Source of the DNA: Guillardia theta CCMP2712 | Lineage: Eukaryota; Cryptophyceae; Pyrenomonadales; Geminigeraceae | Assembly (NCBI RefSeq): GCF_000315625.1 | Contig: NW_005434388.1 | Span: 1-29,954 of the forward strand | DNA length: 29,954 bases | Direction: 5' to 3' | Shown here: one piece after another, positions 1-9,382 of the stretch | Position numbering within the stretch: position 1 is the first letter of the stretch | How the letters are laid out: every line of letters begins with the position of its first letter | The notes under the pieces: generated by a model | What the model saw: only the letters and a program-made list of their open reading frames with translations | Databases searched by the model: none | Told to the model about the DNA's origin: nothing | Made by a program: the position numbers and the translations under genes

Positions 1-85
1 GGGGAGAGGGACAGGAGCGAGGAGGAGCGAGGAGGAGACGGAGGGAGGAGTAGAGAGGAGGAGGGGAGGAGGAAGGAGTAGAGAC

Positions 86-275
86 CATGAGAAGGAGGAG
101 ACGTAGGTGACGTCGAGAGAGGAGAGCTCGATCCCTCTTTGCGTCATCGCCTTGATGCTTCTGTCATCCTCCGCCCAGCATCTCTAACACACTCACCTTG
201 AACTTGAGGGACAGAGGAAGAGGAATCTTGACCATGACAAATCTAACGCCCAGTAAGTCGGTAATATTCCCTCAA

Positions 276-314
<39 letters not shown>

Positions 315-1461
315 ACTGCTCCTGCTCCTGTTTTTTCTCCCTGATCCTTCTCTCGCCGTTCCATTTCCTCCTCCTATCTCTCCTTGCTCTCTTGTTCCAC
401 TGTTTTCTTTCCACCCATCCCCCTGATCTCTGCCTTCCTTTCCTCGACTTCTTCTTTCCACCTCCTTCTCTTGATACTTTCTTCACTTCCTTCTTGTTAC
501 CCTTCACATTCTCCCCTCCTCCTCCTCCTCCTCCTCCTCCTCCTCCTCCTCCTGACCCGGAAAAGAAGTAGCTGATCAGCCCCATCATGACCATCTTCGA
601 CGACAGTCAGTCGAAGAGGGGGCGAGGGAGAAAGGGGAGGACGAGGGGAAGAGGGAGAGAGAGGAAGAGGAAGAGAAAGGTAGAGGAGGAGGGAGGAGAC
701 CTGGGGCAGCATGACAGTGAACATTGACTTCTGCTGCTGCATCATCATTGAAGGGTCTGACATCATGGCGAGAGGATCTTTCTCTGATTTGGTGACGTTG
801 GGGTCACTGAAGACGCCTCGATCCTGACAGTCATCACATCACTTACATGTGCAGAACAAGTTTGAATGACAAGAAAATGGTTGCAGAATGAATCGAGTAA
901 CATGCAGACAAGACACGAGAAGCAAGATAGAAAGAGAACAAGAGAACAAAAAAAGACGGCAAGAGAGCAAGCGAGATTTTGTTCCTCACCTTGTCAGTGT
1001 AGAACGCTTTTCGACGCATGAAGGAAGACTCTGTGAGCCAGTAGCAGTGTGACCTGACGAGCTGTGACCGAGTCAACGCTTGAGTCTCCTTGAACGCCTT
1101 GATCTCCTGCCAACCAACATCTCACGTAAAGGAGACACGCGGGAACGGGAACATGCGATGAGACAAGTCAGAGCGTTATACGAGATGGACATGGCATCAA
1201 CGCATCCGGTGGGTTCAAGAAGCTACCGGGGTAGAAGTTGCGTTCATCATCTTTCCCGCGAGCTCTCTCAGCATAGTGAAGAAGATCATGATGATAAAGA
1301 TCGGGATCAGCACCTGATCATGACCAGTCAGCCAGGCAGCCGAAAGTCTCACATGCTCACCCAGTCTCGAATGCGAGTGTCCAGGATAATGTCTCCGTTT
1401 CCGTGATGTTGCCAGTCAAAGCCTGCCTCCTCTACCTTCTGCAGCCACGTCAGAATTCCCT
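86..1461 (-). CDS. EMC3: ER membrane protein complex subunit 3 (EMC3), 3' end off the left edge
   Basis: EMC3 belongs to the Oxa1/YidC-like insertases; within the EMC it helps insert tail-anchored and multipass proteins into the ER membrane. Exons joined by phase (minus strand): ~1461-1361, 1313-1227, 1106-990, 823-701, 594-557, 242-197, 150-86. The product reads DIILDTRIRDW, then a membrane segment (VLIPIFIIMIFF), then LVRSHCYWL, MMSDPSMMMQQQ, FTVMLPQ, ISYFFSGFV, KIPLPLSLKFK and GIELSSLDVTYVSSFSW. These follow the known EMC3 order, including the position of the FSGFV..K.P.PL motif. Introns are 46-314 nt; two donors are the weak GTCTCC/GTCTCT type. The initiator methionine was not found: the first exon is open back to a stop near 1470 without ATG, so an upstream exon is needed. 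The C-terminal part lies beyond position 1. Confidence 0.85.
280..333. repeat. CTCCTG hexanucleotide microsatellite
   Basis: About eight copies of a CTCCTG-like hexamer lie in the 314-nt EMC3 intron (243-556). Confidence 0.8.
516..553. repeat. (CCT)n microsatellite
   Basis: Uninterrupted CCT/TCC triplets in the same EMC3 intron, ending just before the donor site of exon 594-557. Confidence 0.85.
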
Positions 1462-1469
1462 AGCTTGCG

Positions 1470-1985
1470 AACAATGTGGTACACACCTTGGCCAAGCTCG
1501 ACGCCACCAGGGAGAGAGAAGTCAACGCGCAGAGACTCGACCTGGCGTGCAGCATCTGAAGGGAGCGGTGAGGACATGTATCATAGCCTTTATCTTCCCC
1601 CTTATACGTCATTTCACTGTGTATGTTTTCATTGACACCATGCTATGTTCCAATCAGATTGTTTATGTTTTGAAATCTTTCTACCAATCATCCATCCTTC
1701 TTCCATAACCCCTCTCGTGTCGTCTCGTCTCCGTCTCGTCTCGTCTCGTCTCTCCCCTCCCCTCCTCTCCTCAACCCCGTGCATCCCTCTGTCGCTATCT
1801 GGCTGGCTGGCTGGCTGGCTGGCTGGATGGATGCCTGTCCGTCCCTCCGCCCCCTCCGTCCCTCTCTGCTCACGCCATCCTCTTCTTCTCCTTCTCATTC
1901 TCATTCTCCTTCTCCTTCTTCCTCTCCCTCCTCTCGCCTCCTGCAACACGCAAGCTCAGTACCCCAAGCATGCGACAATATGATA
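1470..1985. other. Gene-free stretch with pyrimidine-rich simple repeats
   Basis: This is upstream of the recognisable part of EMC3. It holds CGTCT-type repeats (about 1720-1760), GGCT tetranucleotide repeats (1801-1826) and CT-rich runs (1870-1940). Any missing 5' exon of EMC3 would lie here: around 1490-1560 the minus strand has an ATG-initiated open stretch ending in a GT donor, but I cannot decide whether it is used. Nothing else was recognised. Confidence 0.5.
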
Positions 1986-1989
1986 ACAC

Positions 1990-2960
1990 CGACGGTTTCT
2001 TTCAGTTACAGTGACGGCCGCGGCCCAGCCGGGCCGCAGACGGTCCGAGTCCGCCGACTCGGACTGAGGCCCGCCGGGCCGGGCCGGACGGACCGATCCG
2101 GGAGTGGCCGGCGGCGGGCCGGGCCGGGCTGCGGCCAGGCTGTCAGTCTGTGACAGCGGCGCCGACCGCGGCCAAGAGTCACTTCGGGCTGGGATGATGG
2201 CTCAATCACCGGCGCGGCCCTCGGAGTCAGACTCACCGGGCCTCGAGGCAGGCTGTGGCCTGGCCGGGCGCTGCCACGGCGGCGATCCCCTTAGCCTGTC
2301 GGAGTGACCGTCGGACGGCTGAGTGACGCCGCCTCAGGGCCTAGTATCCGAGCCGTACCGTCGGCCGTCAACCGTGAACAGGCCGCTGTCACTCAGTGTG
2401 TACGGTCAGTGACTCGGCGGGCGCCGGCCGCCGGGCCGCCGGGCCGCGGCGGGGCCGCCGGGGCCCGGCGGGTACCACAGTCCGAGCCGGGTCGGAGCCA
2501 CTGAGCTCGGAGTGTCAAGCCGCCCTCTGACTCAGGCAGTGAGAGTCAAGGCGCCGCGGCGCTGACAGGCCGAGTCCGTCCTCAGACGGCCCGGTGAGTC
2601 GACTCTCCTGATTGTCGCAGTGTCCTCAGCCTCGTACTGATCCGATCAGATCTTTATCAACTCAACTTTGGCAGTAACCTTGAGGCCATTCATGATTCGG
2701 AACTCGGAACCGTTTGCCGGGTCATGATCGGACCGGCGCCGTTTTGGGCCCGTGACTGCCGCAGTATACTCTCAGTGTGCCAAGTTTCGCGGCCTCACTC
2801 AGCGGCCCCGCAGGGGGCCGGGCCGGGCACTGAGGCAGGCTCGAAGTGCGGCCCGGCCGGGCGGCCCGCCGCCGGGGCGGCCGCCGGACTGGCACTGCAG
2901 TGCCCGGCCGGTCACGGCCGGCGGCCGGGTCACATGCCGCGTGCCTGGACGCCGTCAGGC
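1990..2960. other. GC-rich island dominated by GGCCGGGCC-type words
   Basis: Composition changes abruptly to very GC-rich sequence with many overlapping GGCCGGGC, CCGCCGGG and GACTCGG words and many CpGs. Open frames on both strands are only a by-product of that composition and show no protein family. Near 2599-2641 it contains the words ctctcctgattgtc and ctcgtactga, split by about 14 nt; the same two words are contiguous in the inverted repeats of the element at 20587-20857. A second island lies at 8240-8560 and a short fragment at 20400-20470, suggesting dispersed copies of one repeat. I see no gene in it. Confidence 0.6.
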
Positions 2961-3187
2961 TGACTGTCATCATGTCGTGATGACGACTTCTTGGCGATCT
3001 CGAAGGCTCTACATTCATTGAGCTTACTTCAGAGCTTACAGCAGAATGCGACTGATGACCGTAACGTTGCGAACGGGGCTCGAATCGCTGCGTGTTAGCG
3101 ACATTGATCACGAGATGCTGACATTCTCTGATTTGAGTAAACGTTGAGCGGTACTCTGCAAAGGTTGATGAATGTCATCATTAAATT
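2961..3187. other. Spacer between GC-rich island and small-gene pair
   Basis: Ordinary-composition sequence with no supportable gene. It leads into the conserved upstream element of the first small gene. Confidence 0.5.
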
Positions 3188-3217
3188 GAAAAGATCTTCT
3201 TTCGCGAACAGGGAGGT
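3188..3217 (+). promoter_or_regulatory. Conserved 30-bp upstream element, copy 1
   Basis: Begins gaaaagatct and ends ggggaggt-like, and matches the element at 4073-4102 at 27 of 30 positions, although most of the sequence between it and the start codon is not conserved. It lies about 84 bp upstream of the ATG. A shared promoter or 5'UTR element is the simplest reading; function is inferred only from conservation between the two copies. Confidence 0.45.
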
Positions 3218-3300
3218 CGACTATTCCCCTTCCGACCACTACTTGACTGTCCTTGTTTACCTCCTTCTCGCATACAAGCACCAACGGACCATCGCACACC

Positions 3301-3555
3301 ATGCTCGACATCGACGATTCCCTCATCCTCAGCTCAGCTCTCGTCGACGACTACGACACCCTCTCCTCCATCGACTCTCTCTCCTCTCCCAGCCAGCGGT
3401 CCCCCTGCTCCGTGCAAGAATATGACGTCCATCAGGCTTCAGTGCCGTCATTCCGAGCCAAGCAGCTCCAGGCGCTGCAGCACTGCATCGAGCTGCTTAC
3501 TCGGGAGGAGAGGCCACGAGTGGTGAACGCGCTGGGGATCGAGATGGAGCTATGA
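3301..3555 (+). CDS. Small conserved protein of unknown function, copy 1 (84 aa)
   Basis: Unrecognised family. Single-exon ORF from the ATG of MLDIDDSLILSS, chosen because the second copy begins at the same codon. Layout: an acidic, Ser/Leu-rich N-terminal half (DDYDTLSSIDSLSS), a variable site (SQRSP here, HKRPP in copy 2), then EYDVHQASVPSF and a basic/amphipathic helix (RAKQLQALQHCIELL) ending VVNALGIEMEL. No signal peptide or membrane segment. Copy 2 at 4139-4408 is nearly identical at protein and DNA level over codons 1-80. That identity, with an upstream element also shared, argues for a recent tandem duplication under coding constraint. An acidic half followed by an amphipathic helix could suit a small interaction or regulatory protein, but that is speculation. 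Confidence 0.65.
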   Translation: MLDIDDSLILSSALVDDYDTLSSIDSLSSPSQRSPCSVQEYDVHQASVPSFRAKQLQALQHCIELLTREERPRVVNALGIEMEL

Positions 3556-4072
3556 ATATATGAAAGGACGGGAATTGCGCATGAAACGGGATGTAAGTGA
3601 TATGAGGAGGGATGTAGAATAGCCATATGTACTTGATGTAATGAAGAGATTGTACAAAACTCTCGGTTCTCTTGACACAGCATTGACGTTTTCATCGTCT
3701 TCATCGGGAAATGATCTAATCTCGACTTGCTCGACTCCCTGAATCTGGCGTTGTGTACAACAACTTAAGTCGGGGAGTCGGGCGTATGTGGGTGGGTTTA
3801 GCATATCAGCATGCCAACCAAGAATCTACTTAACCATCACTTGTATCATTTCAATGCCAATGAGGAAGTGAACACATCTATGATCCTCGTTTTCACTGCT
3901 GCATTGCCGCAATCTTTGGAAGCAAACTGGCGACACATTCGAGGCGGGCCGAGTACACTTCCAGTTTTAACCAAAAGATACCATAGCTCAAACATGCAAC
4001 GTTTCGATTCTGTCGGTATCTTACTCCGTGTAGAGTAAAAGTTAAGCTGTACCATGCAAGGGGAAACAAACC
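3556..4072. other. Spacer between the duplicated small genes
   Basis: About 520 bp. No gene is supported. Open stretches on both strands here lack family resemblance and are short. Confidence 0.5.
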
Positions 4073-4102
4073 GAAAAGATCTCCTTTCGTGAACGGGGAG
4101 GT
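4073..4102 (+). promoter_or_regulatory. Conserved 30-bp upstream element, copy 2
   Basis: Second copy of the element at 3188-3217 (three substitutions). Here it lies only 37 bp upstream of the ATG, so spacing differs from copy 1. Confidence 0.45.
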
Positions 4103-4138
4103 TCAACCGCTAATCCGCACAACAACCTGCAAGCAAGC

Positions 4139-4408
4139 ATGCTCGACATCGACGACAGCCTCATCCTCAGCTCAGCTCTCGTCGACGACTACGACACCCT
4201 CTCCTCCATCGACTCTCTCTCCTCTCCTCACAAGAGGCCTCCCTGCTCCGTGCAAGAATATGACGTCCATCAGGCTTCAGTGCCGTCATTTCGAGCAAAG
4301 CAGCTCCAGGCGCTGCAGCACTGCATCGAGCTGCTTACTCGGGAGGAGAGGCCACGAGTGGTGAACGCGCTGGGGATCGAGCTTCGGGGAAGTGAGGGAC
4401 CAGGATGA
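4139..4408 (+). CDS. Small conserved protein of unknown function, copy 2 (89 aa)
   Basis: Tandem paralogue of 3301-3555. The same ATG begins MLDIDDSLILSS; the two differ at the SQRSP/HKRPP site and at the C-terminus, where this copy reads through to LRGSEGPG instead of stopping at MEL. Between them the DNA is almost identical, including silent positions, so the duplication is recent or homogenised. Function unknown; no targeting signal is visible. Confidence 0.65.
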   Translation: MLDIDDSLILSSALVDDYDTLSSIDSLSSPHKRPPCSVQEYDVHQASVPSFRAKQLQALQHCIELLTREERPRVVNALGIELRGSEGPG

Positions 4409-4969
4409 TGAAAGGAGATATATTCGAAGAGGAGTGTGCATATTTGCGGCATTAAGTGCATGAAGTGACAACCAAGAGACTGCATGTTTGGAAAGAGCCT
4501 ATACATCCAGGCTGCCCGTCTTCACTCCTGCTTCTGAAACCTTTCGTAAGTTACACCACGCCCGCATTGTGAGTTGTTAGAGGTGAAGGAACTTAACTTC
4601 TGGAACGAATTAAAAAAAAAGAGCAACACCAGCATCTTTTCGCTTGTGCAGTCTTTCAAACGACTCCGACATTGACATGTCTCGTCAGATGAGAATGTCA
4701 GCCCTCAGCTTTTCTCTGATCTCACCTGATCTCACCTGATCTCACCTGATCTCACCTGATCTCACCTGATCTCACCTGATCTCACCTGATCTCACCTGAT
4801 CAAGCCAGCAAGGTCATCCAGTCTCGACATTCAAGGTGCCAAGTGTAGGAGTCCGCCTCAGGACCAACATGAAAGTTCTATATGACATTCGGCGTCTGCC
4901 CTCAATATTTCAAGGATTCTCAGACGAGGCGGACTCGGAAATCAAGAGCGCGTATTTCCGGCGGCCAAC
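4409..4969. other. Spacer with a tandem repeat, upstream of the DUF2237-like gene
   Basis: No gene supported. Contains the 10-bp tandem repeat at 4721-4800, listed separately, and presumably the promoter of the secreted-protein gene that starts at 4970. Confidence 0.5.
4721..4800. repeat. 10-bp tandem repeat, eight perfect units
   Basis: Eight head-to-tail copies of ctcacctgat with no mismatch. Each unit contains CACCTG, an E-box-like hexamer. It ends 170 bp before the next start codon. Confidence 0.95.
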
Positions 4970-6194
4970 ATGGCAGGTAGTCGACTGGAGAGGAGGTTCT
5001 GAGAGAGCGTTGGGAGAGCAGGGGGAGAAGGGGGGAGGGAGGAGGAACATATTTGCGTATCATGTTGACGTTTGATGACGAGAAAGAAGAGGAAATGCAG
5101 CGGGGGTGGGGGGGAGGATAGAGCGAGTAGGATAGCCGTATGAAGCAACCAAAGTCGAGTCACTAATGAACTTGCAGGAGCTGCTGTTTCTGAGGTTGTT
5201 TGGCAGGATACAGTCAAGCTCTGCTCGTGATCTTCATCTCCCTTTCACTTGCCTCCGCACAAGACAAGAGCGTCGCCAACCAGCCCCTTGCCAAGTGCGA
5301 CCGATCCAAGGTCAACGACCCAAAGTTTCCCACTACAGGTAGCAAGAGGAAATGGAGGAGGAGGAGGAGGATGGAGGAGGAGGTGGTGGCGGTGGCGGTG
5401 GTATGGAAAGAAGAAAGTTTTGCTGGCTGGAAAGGGATCAATGGAGTAGGCGAAGTGGGATGTGTTTGGATGTGTTTGAAGGCCAGATGCGGGGGGGGAA
5501 AAGGGGGGGGGGGGGGGGGGAAATGGGCGACCCAGCAAGACGTTTGTGAATGACATGTGGGTAGGATGGCGGCGACAGGATCTGTGTACGGCAGAGGACG
5601 AGGACCATGGCTCGCACTTTGTTTGCGTCGACATGCCCTCCGACTTTTGGGTGAAGACAGGACAGGCAAGGACCCCAGGGTGATGTCAGGGAGGAGGAGA
5701 GTTCTGACAGGTTGCTCTCAGGCATCGTCGCCGCAAGATGCTGCTGAAAACTGGCCAAAGCCTGGGCCATGGTGCATCTGCATGTGGTGATTGCTCCTCC
5801 TCCTCCTCCTCCTCCTCTTCCCCTGCCCCTTCCGCACGCATACGCACATACCTCTCCCTTTCTGATTTTCCCTGCCTGCTTGGTGTTGTCCTTACTCTCT
5901 CCCCGCTATCATCTCTCGCCTGTCCTGCCTCGAGTCCTTACAGCAGCACAGGGCGTACGCCTCCTACCTCACCCAGGAGAGCTCGTTCCAGCAGGACCTG
6001 ATCTGTGACGCCACCAACCAGTGGGTCCTTCACAAGTACGACAAGTCAGTTCCCAGCCAGTGCAAGGCCCTGTGAGTGCTTGCAGTTGAAGATCCCACCT
6101 CGCTCTCAGCTGGAAATGTGCTGACTGAGATGGCAGGATGTCAATCTGCAAGCAGTGCGGACTGAGCGATCCTGTCTGCCCGGCTAGCTGCTGA
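4970..6194 (+). CDS. Secreted DUF2237-like cysteine-containing protein
   Basis: Six coding exons join in phase: 4970-4976, 5207-5338, 5595-5665, 5722-5786, 5952-6071, 6137-6194. The first holds only seven coding bases (ATGGCAG). Start is set by a signal peptide created by the splice: MAGYSQALLVIFISLSLASA, probably cut before QDKS. The mature part reads PLAKCD, DHGSHFVCVDMPSDFW, KPGPWCICMW, LICDATNQWVLHKY, then a Cys-rich end (CKQCGLSDPVCPASC). DUF2237 proteins are small, mostly of unknown function, with a similar order: PL..C, (D)xGxHxVCxxM, KPGxxWCLCxxxW, then an ATH/N..AL segment. I infer membership from that pattern. The intron after 5665 starts GCAAGG (GC-AG type). Unlike typical DUF2237 proteins this one carries an export signal and extra C-terminal cysteines. 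Confidence 0.65.
5503..5520 (+). repeat. 18-nt poly-G tract
   Basis: Runs of eight and eighteen G separated by four A, inside intron 5339-5594 of the DUF2237-like gene. Could form quadruplex structures and is a likely place for assembly length errors. Confidence 0.8.
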
Positions 6195-6573
6195 GAAGGA
6201 TCGGAGAGCAGAGGAAGCAGACTGTGACGGGCTGTAATGTGTGGACTCGTCATCACCGATACCGTTGTACTATTGTAACATCAAGATATAAGAGAAACTA
6301 ATACTTGTCGAGTCTCTCGCATCAGAATATTTTATCTCGCCTGATTGCTTGGAACTTCATGTTTTCCATTTGTAGAACCGATCCGTTGTTCGCTTCCACA
6401 AGCCAATCAGCAGCGTCTTCCAGCGTCTTCATGCATCTCTCTTGGTGTAGCTGCCCTACACATCCTTGCATCTTATGAATCAAGCTATGGCAAGCTCTGC
6501 TCATCTCGCTTGTTTTCAAGACAAGGAGTCAGCCAGGTATCCCTGACGATACTCATGAATGGACCAGGAGGAT
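6195..6573. other. Convergent intergenic region
   Basis: 3' regions of the DUF2237-like gene (+) and the vWA gene (-). No gene supported; a 65-codon minus frame here has no family resemblance and lies beyond the vWA stop codon. Confidence 0.5.
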
Positions 6574-7763
6574 TCACAGATATTGCAAGTCCTTGATCAG
6601 CTTGAACTGCTCGGGAACCTCCATGAGGGCGTTGAGCGCGAAGTATGCGTCTGGACTTGTTCCTCTGGGAACAGAGCTGGAGGAAAGCAGATGAATGAGA
6701 TGAGATCGCGCCACATCAAATGCGTCACCTCATCACCCGATTGAATGGAACAAATTGAAAGTTGTCAAATTTCCTGCAACCGCCTCGTCAAACACATGCG
6801 ATGCAATGCTCATCTCAGTTGAAATGTTGGAGTGTGTGGTGGACTGGGTGATCATCAGCTGCTGACCTTGTTGGTAGTTCGTCGTCATACTCCTCCATCT
6901 GGAATCATCGAGTTAGCGGGAGTTGTAGCGATCTTCATCCTTCTCACAGTCTCCCACGGGCCATCCCCCACCCCGACCACGACGATTGAAAGCGGGTAGT
7001 TGGAAGCCTCCACGATCGCGTTCTCTGTATCCTTCTTGTTGGTGACTTGACCGTCAGCAATGATGAGGAGGATATGGTAAGACTTCTCCGACTTGACGAT
7101 GCTGATGGCTTCGCGGATCACAGGGCCTAAGGGTTGGACATGAGCTGAACTTTCCTCCTCCTCCTCCTCCTCCTCCTCCTCCTCCTCCTCCTCCTCTTTA
7201 TCGCCTCACCGAAGTTGGTGGGGCCGGCGAGCACGATACCTGGCGTGATCTCGTTGTATCGAGTGATCACCTGACGGGGCTGTCAGCGTTGGCTCGACAT
7301 GTTGCGCAATTGTGTAAGACCTCGGCGAATCCCTCACAAGGTCTTTTGTCAGGGAAGAAAGGAAAACACTTCTTGTCGGATGTGAAATTGTCTCCAAACC
7401 CGAACACAGGAATCAGCTTGTCGTCATCGAAAACTTCCAGCGTTCTTCCGATGATTTCAATCACTTGCTGGTATGGGTTGGGTCGATCGACCTCTATCGT
7501 ATGAAGCGATTTGCCGCCAAAGGTTTTCTCTCCCGTCCAAGTGTTGGATTTTGTGTAGTCGATTCCTGCCCACGTGAAGATTCTCACTGTGATGTTTCAA
7601 CGCACAAGAACATACCGACTATGAGGTTGCTGGATTCAAGTCCCACGCTTCTCAAAGCTGCCTGCACCTTCTCGATGGTGTCGAAGTTATCCTGGATCTT
7701 GTAGAACTTGCGCAGCTTATGGCTCGCGCTGGCGTGCGGATGTGCTGATAGACAGTTCCCCAT
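6574..7763 (-). CDS. Copine/RGLG-type vWA domain protein with an acylation-type N-terminus
   Basis: Seven exons join in perfect phase: 7763-7616, 7565-7321, 7270-7210, 7126-6948, 6898-6867, 6773-6729, 6676-6574; product 270 aa. Starts MGNCLSAH: Gly2 suits N-myristoylation and Cys4 palmitoylation, so membrane attachment is likely. The vWA fold follows: ESSNLIVGIDYTKSN carries a MIDAS of DxTxS form, as in copines and plant RGLG ligases; then PNPYQQVIEIIGRTL, FGFGDN, FPDKRPCEGF, LAGPTNFGPVI, IIADGQVTNK, YPLSIVVVGVGDGPW, EEYDDELPTR, KFDNFQFVPF and ALMEVPEQF. Plant RGLG proteins carry a C-terminal RING E3 domain; here the ORF stops at KDLQYL with no RING, and copine C2 domains are also absent. So it is a stand-alone copine/vWA module, probably a Ca/Mg-dependent membrane-associated adaptor rather than a ligase. 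Confidence 0.85.
7153..7196. repeat. (CCT)n microsatellite
   Basis: Triplet run within the 83-nt intron 7127-7209 of the vWA gene. Confidence 0.85.
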
Positions 7764-8239
7764 CTGCGAGCCCGTCAACGACCTGCATGAGAGAGAACAA
7801 CTTGATCTGTGGTGTAATAACATGGTTGTAACTTCCTTGGAGATGAGTTGCAACTTATCAGATTTGAGTATCTCCCAGCTACTTTCGGGGTCTAGCAAAC
7901 TCAGGCTGGCTTACACACGAATCATCCGATATCCGAATCAGCAGGAAAACTCCCTCCCCTTGCCTCGACAAGCTCTCCATGCTAGCTGCAAATCTCAGAT
8001 CACTTTGTCTTCTAAGTTCTTTAACCCTGGCAAGACTCGGACTTCAGTGGCTATGACCATCAGACTGGTCCTGCCCCCCGCCATTGAAGCACATAATGAC
8101 CGCGGCCGTCAGTGAGCCATCGCTCTCATCGCTCAACCTGCCTCTCAGTACGGTCTCTCAGCTCAGCCTGCTGTCATTCCCCATATGAGTGCTTTTGCTG
8201 CTTTTTCCGCCTGCAAGGAGTTGACGTTGCTCTTTCAAC
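7764..8239. other. Region upstream of the vWA gene
   Basis: Presumed promoter/5'UTR of the minus-strand vWA gene. The plus-strand open frame that overlaps the first vWA exon is antisense to it and is not supported as a gene. Confidence 0.45.
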
Positions 8240-8560
8240 GGTTTCCCGAGCCTCCGGCCGCGCCGCGCCCGGGCGCAACTTACGGGCCCGCCCGGCCGGC
8301 AGTACGACGGTACTGGTGACTAGCACCCGGCCGGGCGCGGCTAGCCTCAGTACCGCCGGGCCCGGCGCCCGGCGCCCACGGCCGACTGAGAGACGGTCCC
8401 GCCGTGCCGCAGGGCCCCGGGCGGCACCCGGCCGCTGCCTGACACTACTAGGGACCTAGTACCGCCCGGCGCCCCCCGCCGCCGGACCCGGGCGCGGCCC
8501 GGGCCGGGCCCGGCGCCGCACTGCGGCGCTGCCAGCGGCATTGCCACCGTGACGGACCGT
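8240..8560. other. Second GC-rich island
   Basis: Same composition and vocabulary (GGGCCCGG, CCGGCCGG) as the island at 1990-2960. It is followed to about 8640 by repeated gaaccgt words and ggtagtacgg, a word also found at 20391. Both edges are abrupt. No gene. Confidence 0.55.
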
Positions 8561-8640
8561 TGAACCGTTTTGAACCGTGACCGGGTCACCGGTTTGTTAC
8601 GGTAGTACGGTTCAAGGTTCAATTGAACGAATGAGTTGTG

Positions 8641-9382
8641 AAATTTATACAGTCTATTGTCATTGACACAGTGAAAATAGCATATTTTTATTGATTTCCA
8701 TTGTGATTCAATAGATATGAACATTTTCCCGAAGGGTTTCCCGGACTTGCAGCCCTTGGTTTTTTATTGATTCAGAGGTGTTTTTCATTTTGTTTATAGC
8801 ATGACTGTACCAGAAGGAGAAGAATTGACAATAAAATTTTTGAGGTTTATTTCCGGTTGCTCGTGCCACGCAGTCATGCTGAGAGGACAGGAGAAGGGAC
8901 GGGGGAGGGGGCAGGGGGCAGGGCGGGGGGCGGAGGAGGGGAGGATGGGAAGCATAGTGAGAGCTGAGGAAGAGGAAGGAAGGGATAGATGAAGGGCTAG
9001 AGCGCTAGGAATGCACCGAAGCTGATCGCAGAGCGTCAAGAAGCTCAGAGGAGAGGGTGCTAGCGAGAGAAATGTGGTGTAGGCGATCATGAGATGAGGG
9101 AAGAAGAGAGGCAAGGAGAGAGCGGAAAATGGAAGACATGGATAAAACGATGCCATGTTTAATGATTTCTCCAATCATATCATCTGCAGCAGATGATCGA
9201 AGCAGCATGCTGGGTGTGAAATATCAGTTCTGGTTTTTATGCTTAGGTAGATGGAAGCATTGCATGATAGAATGCAGTAGCTCACCGGCAGTTCTTGACA
9301 CTCTTGCAATCTTTGTGATACTTGTATCAAGCTCAAGATGTTAGTCTGAGTCATGTGCTGATCGCTTTGTGCCAGTAGAATC
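8641..9382. other. Region upstream of eIF3f
   Basis: Goes from AT-rich sequence (8640-8850) to a purine-rich stretch (8880-9000). A Ser/Leu-rich minus frame at 9005-9208 and a possible minus exon at 9286-9354 do not join in phase, so no gene is called. The eIF3f promoter should lie in the last few hundred bases. Confidence 0.4.

Noticed and set aside
3055-3100. T-arm-like word ggctcgaatc suggesting a tRNA
   Set aside because: The flanking bases do not pair into a T-stem and no acceptor or anticodon stem is found.
2006-3111. Several 60-130 codon open frames on both strands of the GC-rich island
   Set aside because: Stop codons are rare simply because the sequence is so GC-rich; the products are Gly/Pro/Arg/Ala strings without domains.
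9286-9354. Possible minus-strand first exon (MTQTNILSLIQVSQ) with a GTGAGC donor, divergent from eIF3f by 28 bp
   Set aside because: None of the downstream acceptors gives an open frame; the Ser/Leu-rich frame at 9005-9208 cannot be joined in phase.
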